From Sapria himalayana (taxonomy: Eukaryota; Streptophyta; Magnoliopsida; Malpighiales; Rafflesiaceae), in contig JAREIK010018567.1 of the NCBI GenBank assembly GCA_029783825.1, forward strand, positions 62,001 to 126,000: a stretch of DNA of 64,000 nt. Direction: 5' to 3'. The notes below the pieces were generated by a model. It ran no database searches. It saw nothing but the letters and a program-made list of their open reading frames with translations, and had not been told where the DNA came from. Of the stretch, positions 28,500-43,668 are shown one piece after another. The stretch's first letter is position 1; each line of letters opens with the position of its first letter. The translations under genes were made by a program, and so were the position numbers.

Positions 28500-28870
28500 T
28501 CATGACTCAAGGGGAGAGTTATGGATTCATTATCTTTCTTGTTTAGATTATTGTAGCACTAGCAATGGTCATGATTGTATATTTTGTCTCTAGAACACAA
28601 AATCATATCGATGAGAATATGTCATAACTTGTGTCTCTCTGTTGAACATATTTTTATGGCAAGCACTAAGAATGATCATAAATACATATTTAATCACTAT
28701 AATATTGGGTCACAGTATTGGATATGATCATAGCTTGTGCATTTTATCTTTATATTGCAAAGTCATTGCACTAAGAATGTTAGTAACTTTGGACATTCCT
28801 CAAGAGCAAAAGTCATGGCCCTAGAAATAGTTAAAGCTCGAGTACTACTCTTTATAACTTTCTATAGCTA
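28500..28870 (+). repeat. Degenerate ~100-bp tandem repeat
   Basis: The box GCACTAgcAATGgTCAT recurs as GCACTAAGAATGATCAT and GCACTAAGAATGTTAGT at about 28557, 28664 and 28768, roughly 105 bases apart. Each is followed by related TCATAACTTGTG or TCATAGCTTGTG words. The inverted copy lacks about 97 bp corresponding to 28515-28611, which is one unit, as expected of a tandem repeat that changes by unit loss. Confidence 0.5.
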
Positions 28871-29492
28871 AAATTCTTGGGATTGGAAATATCACTATGG
28901 CTTTTTCCTTTGATTTGTGACCTCAAGTGTCAATATGCAAGACTAATATTTTGAGCAATGATTAAAACCTTTAATACATTTGAATATGATACATTTACAC
29001 CTTTTTGGGTATTGTGAGCTTGTATACATAACTCATTTAACATAAAAAGAAAGAAATGATACTTTTCATATCCACGAGGATATAAAAAAAGGGCTTAGAC
29101 ATGCCAATAAAATAAATTTTTTGAATCTTGATTGAAAGAGAGCACATACTTCTTGCCATGCTCAAACCGCCCAATGGCTAGTTTGTTCTAATTGTCTACA
29201 AGGTGGTTATTTTTTTTAGAAGTGAACTATGTTTTAATAAAATTGCTTTGAGAGTGTGCATGAGAGATATTTTAGAAGAAATTACAATAATCAATATAAA
29301 TAGCATCCTCAACAACTAGCTATAGCAGCACATTAGTGTATAATTTTGGTTTAGTCTGTTAGCGTACATGAGTCAAATTGCCTTTGATAGCCGAGTGTTT
29401 CAACATCAAATATGATGAGACATAATAGAGATAAAGTAAAAGTTCATATTATTTTTGTTAGAGCTTTAGCAATCATTCTAAAGTTGAGAGAA

Positions 29493-32400
29493 AAACAAAA
29501 TAAATTATTTTAATTATTGAGTATAATTTTAATTTTTATTTTAATTATTTATCAGTTTATTTTAACAAAATATTAATTACAAAATAAATTATTAGTGAGA
29601 CAGATCTAATTTAAATTAAACCGGTATATCCTAAATAATAAAGAATAAATCTCATTTTTTTTTCATTTTAAGTTTAAATATTTAAATTTAATTATTTATT
29701 TGTTTATTTTTATATAAATATTAATTACAAGATATATTGAGTTACACAAATATAATTTATATAAATTATTATTCATCAAAATAATATAGACAATATATAA
29801 TACATAAGAAATAAAAAATCTATTTTTATTCTATTTATTATAATTTTAAATATTCATTTTTATTATTTATTAGTTTATTTTTATAGAAATATTTATTACA
29901 AAATAAATTATTAGTATGACAAATATAATTTAAATAATTTATTTTTAATGAAATAATATATATACGCATATAAAAGAAGTAAAGATTTAAAAATTTAAAA
30001 TGATTATCTAGAAATATATTTTACTTTCATTTTGAATCAATTTGGATTTTGTAAATATTTTTTAATTAATTTCTATCTTTTTATTAATAGTTTATTTATT
30101 TAATTTTTGATCATTATTATAATATCTTTCAATAAAATTATTTATATTGAATTTATATGATATATAATTATTAATATTATTATAAATAAAATATTATATT
30201 TACATTTAAAAAAATTTTAAATATTATTATATTTTCAAAGGTTATAACCTATGAAAATGAGAAAAAATTATAAATTTATTTTTATTATTTTATTGTTTAA
30301 ATAAAACCTATAAATCACTAAATGCCTAAAAACATAAATCGCTAAATTTTCAAATGATAAAACATCTAAATACTTAAACCATTAAACAGGTATACATTAA
30401 TAATAAATCATAAATCTCATTTTAAATTTTATTCAGTATAATTTAAATTTTTATTTTAATTATTTATCAGTTTATTTTTATAGAAATATTAATTACAAAA
30501 TAAATAATTAGTGAGCCATATATAAGTAAATTTAAACTGGTATACCCAAAATAATAAATAATAAATCTCATTTTTTTCTTTATAATTTTAAATATTCATT
30601 ATAATTACAAAATAAATTACAAAATATAATTGAGCTAGAGAAAAATAATTTATATAAATTATTTTTCATCAAAAAATAATAGATAAACTTTTTAAAAGAA
30701 AAAAATTTTTCAACACAAAAAATTATTATATAGTAAATTATTTTGCTTTGCTTTTGAATCATTTTGGGTTTTGTAATTGTATTTTATTTGATATCTATCT
30801 AATTAATAATAGATTATTTATTTATTTTTTGATCATTATAAGAATATTTATCAATAAAATTTTTTATATTGAATTTATATGATATATAAATATAATGATT
30901 ATTATAACTAAATATTGAATTCACTTTTGAAAAAATATTAAAAATTAGTATATTTTCTAAGGTTATAAACTTAAAAAATTAGAAAAAATAATAAAAATAA
31001 ATTTTTTGTTATTTCATTTTTTAAATAAAACTTATAGATCATTTAATGCTTACTTACTTAAATCAATAAGCTTATAAATCATGAAACCCCTAAATACATA
31101 AACCTTTATCAGCTATATACAACTAAATATATAATAAATATCATTTTTATTTCTATTTATTATAATTTTAAATATTCATTTTAATTATTTATAGTTTAAT
31201 TTTTAAAAAATATTAATTACAAAATAAATTTTGAGTGGGACAAATATTATTTAAATAATTTATTTTAATAAAAAAAATATAAACTTATAAAACGAATGAA
31301 ATTTATAAAAATTAAATATTATTATTTAGTAATATATTTTGATTTGATTTTGAATCATTTTGTGTTATGTAAATATATTTAATTAATATTTATATTATTA
31401 ATAATAGTTTATTAATTTAATTTTTGATCATTATTATAATATCTATCAATAAAATTATTTATATTGAATTTATATGATATATAATTAGTAAGATTAAGAT
31501 AATTATACATTGTAATCACATTTCAAAAAATTTTAAAAATTATTTAATTTTCAATGGTTATAACCTTTTGAAAATCAGAAAAAATCAAAAATAGAATTTT
31601 AAATTTTTATTATATAAATAAAACCTATAAACCACTAAATGCCTAAAACAAAAATTGCTAAACTTCTAAATAATCAAACCATTAAACCTGTATATCATAT
31701 ATAATAAATTATAAATCTCATTTTAATTTGTTTTCATTATAATTTTAAATATTCATTTTAATTATTTATTAGTTTATTTTTTATAGAAATATCAATCACA
31801 AAATAAATAATGAATGAGACAAATACAATTTTAATAATTTATTTTTAATCAAAAAAAAAATAAGCCTATATAAAGAACTAAAAATTTAAAAACAAAAAAT
31901 TATTATTTTGTAATATATTTTACTTTGATTTTGAATCATTATATATAGGTTTTGCAATTATATTTTAATTGCTATGAATCTTATTAATAATAGTTTATTA
32001 ATTTATTATTTGATCATTTTTATAATATCGAACAATAAAATTACTTAAATTCAATTAAAATGTCTTATAATTATTAAGTTATTATAACTAAATATTATAT
32101 TTACATTTGAAAAAAATTGAAAAATTATTATATGTTCAAAGGTTATAAACTTCAAATATGATAAAAATCACAAAAACAAATTTTTATTATTTTATTTTTT
32201 TAATAAAACTTATAAACCACTAAATGCCTAAATTTTTAAATCTCTTGACTCCTAAACCCAAAAATCTTCTAAATACTTAAACCATTAAACCTATATAACC
32301 TATAAAATAAATAATAAATCTCATTTTTATTTGTATTCATTATATTTTAAATATTCATTTTAATTATTTTTTAGTTTATTTTTATAGAAATAGTAATTAC

Positions 32401-35400
32401 AAAATTAATAATGAGTGAGACATATATAATTTAAATAAATTTTTTTTATCAAAAAAAATAAGCTTATAAAAATAAACAAAATTTCAAAAATTTAAAATTT
32501 TATTTAGTAATATAATTTACTTTGATTTTCAATTATTTTGGTTTCTGCAAATATATTTTAATTAATATCTATCTTATTAATAATAGTTTATTATTTTATT
32601 TTTTGATCATTATAATAATATATATTAATAAATTATTTTATACTGAATTTACCACAAATATAATTTTTACGATTATTATAACTAAGTATTGTATTCATAT
32701 TTTATAATAATTAAAAAATTATTATATTTTTAAAGGTCATAACCTTTGAAAATCACGAAAATTCATAAAAATAAATTTTTTGTTATTTCATTGATTAAAT
32801 AAAACCTATAAACACGAAAATGTGGAAACATATAAATCAATAAACTCATTAACCCCAAAACCACAAAAACATAAACAATTAAATAGTTATACCCTAAATA
32901 ATAAATCATAAATCTCATTTTTATTAGTATTCATTATAATTTTAAATATACATTTTAATTATTTATTAGTTTATTTTTATAGAAATATAAATTAAAAAAT
33001 AAATTATTAGTGTGAAAATAAAATTTAAATATTTTATTTTCCATCAAAAAATATATAGGCTTATAAATGGATACAAAAATTTAAAAATTTAAAATTAATA
33101 TTTCGTAAAATATTTAACTTTGATTTTGAATCATTTTAGGTTTTGAAACTATATTTTAAAAAATATTTATCTTATTAATAATTGTTTATTACTATTTTAT
33201 GATCATTATTATAATATATATCAATAAAATAGTTTATATTGAATTTATATGATATATAATGATTATGATTATTATAACTTCATATTATATTCGCTTGTTA
33301 AAAAAATTTAAAAATTATTTTCAAAGGTTATAACCTTCAATAATGAGAAAAAATAACAAAATTAAATTTTTTTTTATTTTATTTTTTATATAAAACCTAT
33401 AAACCACTAAATGACTAAATTCTAAAATGACTAAACTCCTAAACCCCGAACCCCATAAATACTTAAAATATTAAATTAGAATAGTCCAAATAATAAATCA
33501 TAAATCTATTTTTTATTAGTATTCATTATAATTTTAAATATTCATTTTAATTATTAATCTGTTTATTTTAATAGAAATATTAATTACAAAATAAATTATT
33601 AGTGTGACATATATAGTTTACATAATTTATTTATCATTAAAAAATGATGATAAAAAAATACAAATTTTAAAAAATAAATAATTATTATTTTGTAATATAT
33701 CTTATTTTGATTTTTAATCATTTTAGATTTTACAATTATATTTTAATTTATATCAATCTTATAAATACTAGTTTATTAATTTATTTATTGATCATTATTA
33801 TAATATCTATCAATAAAATTATTTATATTGAGTTTACATTATATATTATTATTAAGATTATTATAACTAAATATTATATTCACATTTAAAAAAATTAAAA
33901 ATTATTATATTTTCAAAGGTTATAACCTTCAATAATTAAAAAAAAAATCAAAAAATTTAATTTTTTGTTTTTCTATTCTTAAAATAAAAACTATAAATCA
34001 ATAAAGGTCTAAACAATTAAATAACTAAACTTCTAAACCATAAAGCACCTTAATACTTAAACCATTAAACCGGTATATCCTAAAAAATAAATAATAAATC
34101 TCAATTTTATTTGTATTCGTTATAATTTTAAATATTCATTTTAATTATTTATTAGTTTATTATTATAGAATTATAAATTACAAAATAAATTATGAGTGAG
34201 ACAGATATAATTTAAATAATTTATTTTTAATAACAAAAATATAAACATATAAAAAAAGCAAACATTAAAAATAATTATTATTTAGTAATATATTTTACTT
34301 TGATTTGAATAAATTTAGATTTTGCAAATACTTTTTAAATAATATCTATTTTATTAATAATAGTTTATTAATTTATTTTTTGATCATTATTATAATATCT
34401 AGTAATGTAATTATTATTATTGAATTTAAATGACTTATATTTATGAAGATTATTATAAATAAATATTATATTTAGATTTTAAAAAAATTTAAAAATTATT
34501 ATATTTTCAAAGGATATAACCTTCAAAAATTAGAAAAAATAAAATAAATAAATTTTTTGCTATATCATTGTTTAAATAAAACTTATAAACCACTAAATCT
34601 CTAAACTCCTTAACACAAAAGCACCTAAATACTTAAACCATTAAACTCATAAACTTTAATTATAAGTTAAATAATTTATTAAAATATTAATTACAAAATA
34701 AATTATGAGTGATACAAATTTAATTTAAATAATTTATTTTTCATCAAAAAAAAAATATAAGTTTATAAAAAGAAGCAAAAACTAAAAAAAAAATTATTAT
34801 GTATTAATAAATTTTACTTTGATTTTAAATAATTTTAGGTTTTGCGATTATATTTTTATTTATATCTATCATATTAATAATAGCATATTAATTTATTTTT
34901 TGATAATTGATTTAATATCTATCAATAAAATTCTTTATATTTTGTTTAGATTATATATAATTATAATGATTATTATTACAAAATATTGTATTTACATTTT
35001 TTAAAAATTTTAAAAATATTATATTTTCATAGGTTATAACCTTTGAAATTGTGAGAAAATATCAAAAATAATTTTTTGTTTTTTCATTATTTAAATAAAT
35101 CCTATAAACCACTAAATGCCTAAACACTTAAATTAATAACTCCTAAATCTTTAAAACTTAATAAAGATAATCCTTTTAAAATGGTATACCATAAATAATA
35201 AATAATAAATCTCAATATTATTTTTTTCATTATAATTTAAAATATTCATTTTAATTATTTATTCGTTTATTTTTATTAAATATTAATAACAATATAAATT
35301 ATAAGTTAGATAAATATAATTTATATAAATTATTTTTCATCAAAAAATATTGATAAACTTATAAAAAGAAGAAAAAATTTCAAAACAAAAATTTATTATA

Positions 35401-38400
35401 TAGTAATATATTTTGCTTTCCTTCTGAATCATTTTAGGTTTTGTAATTATATTTTAATTGATATCTATCTCATTAATAAAATATTTTTAATTTATTTTTT
35501 GATCATTATTAAAATATTTATCAAAAAAATTATTTATATTGAATTTATTTGAAATATAAATTTAATGATTATTATAACTAAAAATTGAATTCACTTTTGA
35601 AAAAAATTTAAAAATTATTATATTTTCAAAGGTTGTAACATTTGAAAATATCAAAAAATAATAAAAATAAATTTGTAGTTTATTTATTTTTTAAATAAAA
35701 CCAATAACTAAATGCATACACAGTTAAATTAGTAAACTCCTAAACCTCGTAATGCCTAAATACATAAACCTTTAAACCGCTATATATTACTTAATAATTA
35801 AAATATCTAATTTTCATTTTTATTTATTATAATTTTAAATATTAATTTTAATTTTTTATTAGTTTATTTTTATAGAAATATTTATTACAAAATAAAGTAT
35901 GAGTGCGAGAAATATAATTTAAATAATTTATTTTTAATCAATAAAAGTATTTACCCTTATAAAATAAGTAAAAATTTAAAAATTAAAAATTATTATTAAG
36001 TAAAATACTTTACTTTAATTTTGAATCAATTTGGGTTTTGTAAATATTCTTTAATTAATATCTATCTTATTATTAATAGTTTATTAATTTAATTTTTGAT
36101 CATTATTATAATATCTATCAATAAAATTGTTTATATTGAATTTATATGATATATTTAATATTATTATAACTAAATATTATATTCACATTTCAAAAAATGT
36201 TAAATATTATTATATTTTCAACCATTATGACCTATGAAAATGAGAAAAGAATTACAAATTTTTTATTATTATTTTATTGTTTAAATAAAACCTATAAACC
36301 GCTAAATGCCTATAAACATAAATCGTTAAACTCTTAAATGACAAAACCTCTAAATACTTAAAAAATTAAACTGGTATACATTAATAATAATTCATAAATT
36401 TTATTTTAATTTTTATTCAGTTTGATTTTAAATTTTTATTTTAATTATTTATCAGATTATTTTTAAAGAAATATTAATTTCAAAATAAATTATTAGTTAG
36501 AAAGATCTAATTTAAATTAAACCGGAATACCCTAAATAATAAATAATAAAACTTATTTTTTTTAATTATAATTTTAAATATTCATTTTAATTTTTTATTT
36601 GTATATTTTTATATAAATTATAATTACAAAATAAATTATGAGTTAAACAAATATAATTTATATAAATTATTTTTCATCAAAAAAAAATATAGATAAATTT
36701 TTAAAAACAAATTTCAAAACAAAAAATCATTATATAATAATATATTTTGCTTACCTTCTGAATCATTTTAATATAAGTAATTATATTTTAAATGATATAT
36801 ATTTTATTAATAATAGAATATTAATTTATTTTTTGATCATTATTAGAATATTTATCAATAAAAATATTTATATTGAATTTATATGATATATAAATATAAT
36901 GATTATTATGACTAAATATTATATTCACTTTTGAAAAAAAATTTTAAATTATTATATTTTCAAAGGTTATAACCTTTGAAAATATGAAAAAAATAAAAAA
37001 AAATATTTTTTTATTATTTCATTGTTTAAATAAAACCTATACACCACTAAATGCCTAAACACTTAAATCACTAAACTACAAAATCCTGATACTTCTATAT
37101 AGATAATCCTTTAAACCGGTATACACAAAATAATAATTAATAAATCTCATTTTTATTTGTTTTCATTATAATTTAAAAAAATTATTTTGATTTTTAGTTT
37201 TTTATTTGTATATCTGTATTAATTATAAAATAAATAATGAGTTAAAAATATAATTTATAAAAATTATTTTTCATCAAAGAATAGATAAGCTTATAAAAAG
37301 AATAAAAATTTAAAAACAAATAATTATTATTTAGTAATATATTTTTCTTTGCTTTTGAATCATTTTAGGTTTTGATATTATATTTTAAGTAATATCAATG
37401 TTATTTATAATAGATTTTTACTTATTTTTTGATAATTATTAGAATATCTATCAATAATAATTGTTTATATTTTTGATAATTATTATGATTATTATAAATA
37501 AATATTGTATTCCCTTTTGAAATAAATTTAAAAATTATTATATTTTCAAAAGTTATAACCTTAAAAAATGAGAAAAAATAATAAAAATATATTTTTTGTT
37601 ATTTTATGTTTTAAATAAAACCTATAGATCATTAAATGATTACTTACTTAAATCAGTAAGCTCATAAACCCCGAAACCTCTAAATACATAAACCTTTTAA
37701 TAGCTAAATTTTACATATTAAATAATAAATCTAATTTATATTTCTATTTATTATAATTTTAAATATTCATTTTAATTATTTATAGTTTAAATTTTTAGAA
37801 AAATTAATTCAAAATAAATTTCGAATGAGACACATAATATTTAGCTAATTTATATTTAATCAAAAAAAATATAAGCTTAAAAAAAGAAGGACAAATTAAA
37901 AATTAAATATTATTATTTAGTAATATATTTTGATTTGATTTTGAATCATTTTGTGTTTTGTAAATATATTTTAATTAATATTTAGATTTTTAATAATAGT
38001 TAGTTAATTTAATTTTTGACCATTATTATAATTTCTATCATTAAAATTGTTTATATTTAATTTATATGATATATAATTTGTAAGATTAATATAATTATAC
38101 ATGGTATTCACATTTAAAAAAATTTTAAAAATTATTTTCTCTCTCAAAGGTTATAAACTTTGAAAATCAGAAAAAATCAAAAAAAAAATTTTTATTTTTA
38201 TTATATAAATAAAACCTATAAACCACGAAATGCCTAAAAACATAAATTGCTAAACTTCTAAACGACAAAACCCCTAAATAATTTAACCATTAAACTGGTA
38301 TACTATATATAATAAATAATAAATCTCATTTTTATTTAGTATTCATTATAATTTTAAACATACATCTTAATTATTTATTAATTTATTTTTATAGAAATAT

Positions 38401-41400
38401 AAATTAAAAAATAAATTATTAGTGAGACAAATATAATTTAAAAAAATTTATTTTTCATCAAAAACTATATAAGCATATAAATGGATACAAAAATTTAAAA
38501 ATTTAAAATTAATATTTAGTAACATATTTCACTTTGATTAAGAATAATTTCAGGTTTTGAAAATATATTTTAAACAATATTTATCTTATTAATAATTGTT
38601 AATTATTTTTTTATGATCATTATTATAATATATACCAATAATATAATTTATATTGAATTTATATGATATATTATTAATATGATTATTAACTTCTTATTGT
38701 ATTCACTTTTCAAAAAAAAATTAAAAATTATTATATTTCCAAAGGTTATAATATTCAAAAATGAGAAAAAATAACAAAAATACTTTTTTTTTATTTTATT
38801 TTTTATATAAAAACTATAAACCACTAAATGACTAAATACTAAAATGACTAAACTCTTAATCCCCGAAGCTCATAAATACTCAAAACATTAAATTAGTATA
38901 GTCTAAAGAATAAATCATAATTTTCATTTTTATTAGTATTATTATAATTTTAAATATTCATTTTACTTATTTATCAGTTTTTTTATAGAAATATTAATTA
39001 CGAAATAAATTATTAGTGCGACAGATAAAATTTAAATAATTTATTTTTTCATCTAAAAAAAATATATGCTTATAAAAAAAGCAAAATTTTAAAAATAAAA
39101 AATTAATTTTTATTAATATATCTTATTTTGATTTTGAATCATTTTAGATTTTATAATTATATATTAATTTATATCATTCTTATTAATACTTGTTTATTAA
39201 TTAATTTATTGATAATTATTATAATATTTATTAATACAATTATATATATTTAGTTTACATTATAAAAAAATTATTAAGATTATTATAACTAAATATTATA
39301 TTCACATTTAAAAAAAATTAAAAATTATTATATTTTCAAAGGGTATAACCGTCAAAATTTAAAAATATTAAAAAATTAAATTTTTTGTTCTTTCATTCAT
39401 TAAATAAAAACTATAAATCACTAAAGGTCTAAACACTTAATTCACTAAACTCCTAAACCACAAAACACCTAAATACTTAAACCATTAAACCGGTATATCC
39501 TGAATAATAAATAATAAATCCCAATTTTATTTGTATTCATTTTAATTTTAAATATTCATTTTAATTATTTAGTAGTTTAGTATTATAGAATTATAAATTA
39601 CAAAATAAATTATGATTAAGAAAAATAGAAATTAAATAATTTATTTTTAAAAACAAAAATATAAATTTATAAAAAAAGCCAAACATTAAAAAAAGTATTA
39701 TATAGTAATATATTTTACTTTGATTTTTAATAAATTTAGATTTTGCAAATATATTTTAAATAATATCTATCTTATTAATAATAGTTTATTAAATTATTTT
39801 TGATCATTATTATAATATCTAGCAAAGTAATTATTTATATTGAATTTAAATGGCTTATAATTATTAAGATTTTTATAACTTAATATTATATTTACATTTG
39901 AAAATAATTTAAAAATTATTATATTTTCAAATGTTATAACCTTTGAAAATGTGAAAAAATATCAAAAATAATTTTTTTGTTATTTCATTGTTTAAATAAA
40001 ACCTATAAACCACTAATGCTTAAAAAAGAAATCGCTAAATTTCTAAACGACAATGCCTTTTAATACTTAAACCATTAAACTGGTATACATTAATAATAAT
40101 TCATAAATCTCTTTTTAATTTTTATTCAGTATAATTTTAAATTTTTATTTTAATTATTTATAAGTTTATTTTTATAGATATATTAATTACAAAATACATT
40201 ATTAGTGAGAAAGATCTAATTTAAATTAGACTAGTATACCCAAATAATAAAGATTAAATCTCAATATTATTTTTTTCATTATAATTGTAAATATTCAATT
40301 TAATTATTAATTTGTTTATTTTTATATAAATATTAATTAAAAAATAAATTATGAGTTTGACAAAAATAATTTATATAAATTAATTTTCATCAAAAAAATA
40401 TTAATAACTTATTAAAAGAAAAAAAAATTTCAAAACAACAAATTATTATATAGTAATATATTTTGATTTCTTCTGAATAATTTTAGATTTTTTTATTATA
40501 TTTTATTCGATATCTATCTTATTAATAATAGATTATTAATTTATTTTTTGATCATTATTAGAATATTTATAAATAAAATTATTTATATTGAATTTATATG
40601 ATATATAAATATAATGATTATGATAACTAAATATTGAACTCACTTTTGAAAAAAATTTACAAATTATTTTATTTTCAAAGGTTATAACCATTGAAAATAT
40701 CAAAAAATAATAAAAATAAATTTTTGTTATTTTATTTTTTAAATAAAACCTATAAACCACTAAATGCATACACAGTAAAATCAGTAAACTCTTAAGGCCC
40801 ATAATGCCTAAATACATAAACCATTAAAACTCTATATGCTACTTAATAATTAAGAAATCTAATTTTTATTTCAATTTATTATTATTTTAAATATTCATTT
40901 TAATTATTTATAAGTTTATTTTTATAGAAATATTTATTACAAAATAAATTATGAGTGCGACAAATATAATTTAAATAATTTATTTTTAATCAAAAAAATA
41001 TATACACTTATAAAAGAAGTAAAAATTTAAAAATTAAAAATTATTATCCAGTAATATTTTTACTTTAATTTTGAATCAATTTGGGTTTTATAAATATTTT
41101 TTAATTAATATCAATCTTATTATTAATAGTTTATTAATTTAATTTTTGATCATTATTATAATATCTATCAATAAAATTGTTTATATTGAATTTATATGAT
41201 ATATAATTATTAAAATTATTATTACTAAATATTGTATTCACATTTCAAAAAATTTTAAATATTATTATTTTTTCAAAGGTTATAACCTATGAAAATGTGA
41301 AAAAATTACAATTTTTTTTGTTATTTTATTGTTTTAATAAAACCTATAAACCACAAAATGCCGAAAAACATAAATCGCTAAACTCCTAAATGACAAAACT

Positions 41401-43668
41401 ACTTAAACTATTAAATTGGTATACATTAATAATAAATCATAAATCTCATTTTAATTTTTATTAAATATAATTTTAAATTTTTATTTTAATTATTTATCAG
41501 TTTATTTTTATAGAAATATTAATTACAAAATAAATTATTTGTGAGACAGATCTATTTTAAATAATTTATTTTTTATCAAAAAAATATATATGCTTATAAA
41601 AAGAGGCAAAATTTTAAAAACAAAAATTTATTATTTTGCAATATATTTTATTTTGATTTTGAATCATTTTAGTTTTTGCAATTATATTTTAATTTATATC
41701 TTTCTTTTTAATAATAGTTTATTAATTTTTTATTGATCATTATTATAATATCTATTAATAAAATTATTTAAATTGAGTTTACATTATATATAATTATTAA
41801 AAAATTATAACTAAATATTATATTAACATTTAAATAAAATTAAAAATTATTAAATTTTCAAAGGTTATAACCTTCAAAAATTAAAAAAAAATCAAAAAAT
41901 TTAATTTTTTATTTTTTTATTTTTAAATAAAAACTATAAATCACTAAAGTCTTAAACACTTAAATCACTAAACCCCAAAACACCTAAATACTTAAACCAT
42001 TAAACTAGTATATCCCGAATAATAAATAATAAATCTCAATTTTATTTGTATTCATTAAAATTTTAAATATTCATTTTAATTATTTATTAGTTTATTTTTA
42101 TATAATTATAAATTAAAAATAAATCATGTGGATGACAAATATAATTTAAATAATTTACTTTTAATAACAAAAAATATAAACTTATAAAAAGAAGCAAAAC
42201 ATCAAAAATATTATTATTTTGTATTATATTTTAGTTTGATTTTGAATAAATTTATGTTTACAAATATATTTTAAAAAATATCTATCTTATTAATAATAGA
42301 TTATTAATTTATTTTTTGATCATTAATATAATATCTATCAATATAATTGTTTATATTGAATTAACATGATATATAATAATTAAGATTATCATAACTAAAT
42401 ATAGATTTCATATATAATAAAATTAAAAAATTATTATATTTTCAAAGGTTATAACCTTCAAAAATGAGAAAAAATAACAAAAATAAATTTTTTGTTATAT
42501 CATTGTTTAAATAAAACTTATAAACCATAAAATGCCTAAATACATAAATTTCTAAACTTTTAAAACTCGAAGCCCCTAAATACCTAATCCTTTAAACTCG
42601 TAAACCTTTAATATAATTTAAATAATTTATAGAAATAATAATTACAAAATATATTATGAGTGACAAATATAATTTAAATAATATATTTTTCATCAAAAAA
42701 ATATATAAGCTTTTAAAATGATGCAAAAACTAAAAAAAATTCTTATTTAGTAATAAAATTTACTTTGATTTTGAATCATTTTAGGTTTTTAATTATATTT
42801 TAATTTATATCTATCATATTATTAATAGTTTATTAATTTATTTTTTGATAATTGATATAATATTTATCAATAAAATTGTTTATATTTATTTTATATTATA
42901 TATAGTTATAATAATTATTATTACTAAATATTGTATTCACATTTTTTAAAAATTTTAAAATTATTATATTTTCAAATGTTGACTTTTGAAAATTTGAAAA
43001 AATATCAAAAATAAATTTTTTGTTATTTCATTGTTTAAATAAAAGTTACAAACCATTAAATGCCTAAATACTTAAATCAATAACTTCTAAATCTCGAAAA
43101 CCCTAAATAGATAAATTTTATTAAATAGGTATATCCTAAATAATAAATAATAAATCTCATTTTTATTTTTTTGATTATAATTTTAAATATTCATTTTAAT
43201 TATTTATTTGTTTATTTTTATATAAATATTAATTACAAAATAAATTATAAGTTATACAAATATAAGTTATATAAATTATTTTTGCAACAAAAAAATATAG
43301 ATAAACTTATTAAAAGAAGAAAAAAATTAAAAACCAAAAATTATTATATAGTAATATATTTTACTTTGTTTTTGAATCATTTTAGGTTTTGTAATTATAT
43401 TTTAATTGATATCTAACTTATTAATAATAGATTATTAATTTATTTTTTGATCATTATTAGAATATTATCAATAAATATATTTATATTTAATTTATATGAT
43501 ATATAAATTTAATAATTATTATAAGTAAATATTGTATTAACTTTTGAAAAAGTTTTAAAATTATTATATTTTCAAAGATTATAAGCTTTGAACATATGAA
43601 AAAACAAAAAAAAATTATTATTTCATTATTTAAATAAAACCTATAAATCACTAAATGCCTAAACAATA
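29493..43668 (-). repeat. AT-rich satellite array, reverse orientation (centre block)
   Basis: Reverse-oriented monomers with starts near 30415, 31140, 31725, 32320, 32915, 33510, 34100, 35207, 35810, 36395, 37147, 37730, 38328, 38925, 39520, 40105, 40858, 41445, 42035 and 43155. Shortened units lie near 30415-30570, 36395-36550 and 40105-40260. B-type monomers lie near 34660 and 42610. Positions 29.5-34.05 kb belong to the left arm of the inverted duplication. Positions 34.05-43.67 kb form its spacer, and that stretch repeats in direct orientation parts of 9.7-13.3 kb and 18.7-22.2 kb. No gene is seen. Confidence 0.9.

Larger units (their letters stand above)
27031..29492 (+). other. 2.4-kb segment of ordinary base composition, unknown origin (left-arm copy)
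   Basis: This block interrupts the satellite and has clearly higher GC content, with stretches such as AGAGGGGCCAGTAAGTCC and CTCCCGGGAGCAG. No long ORF is present; the largest open frames, about 70-90 codons, are broken by stops in the homologous copy at 48679-51040, which argues against coding. Its first part (to about 28314) ends in an AATAAA hexamer (28275-28280) and an A-rich run (28297-28314), like the tail of a retrotransposed transcript. A telomere-like tract follows, then about 1.1 kb with degenerate short repeats. The satellite flanks on both sides match those of the other copy, so both derive from one insertion or junction. I recognise no family; a non-LTR element remnant or captured intergenic DNA are both possible. 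Confidence 0.7.
22295..34048 (+). repeat. Left arm of a large inverted duplication
   Basis: Landmarks in this arm are matched in reverse order and orientation by 43670-62344. The matches are: solo LTR 23499-24078 with 60553-61123; the 2.4-kb segment 27031-29492 with 48679-51040; and the satellite variant AAACAATT at 34011 with AATTGTTT near 43701. The right arm is longer mainly because it contains the 5.9-kb copia element. The duplicated segments look roughly 88-90% identical by eye. The outer limit at 22295 is set by where the right arm flips orientation at about 62345. Confidence 0.75.
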
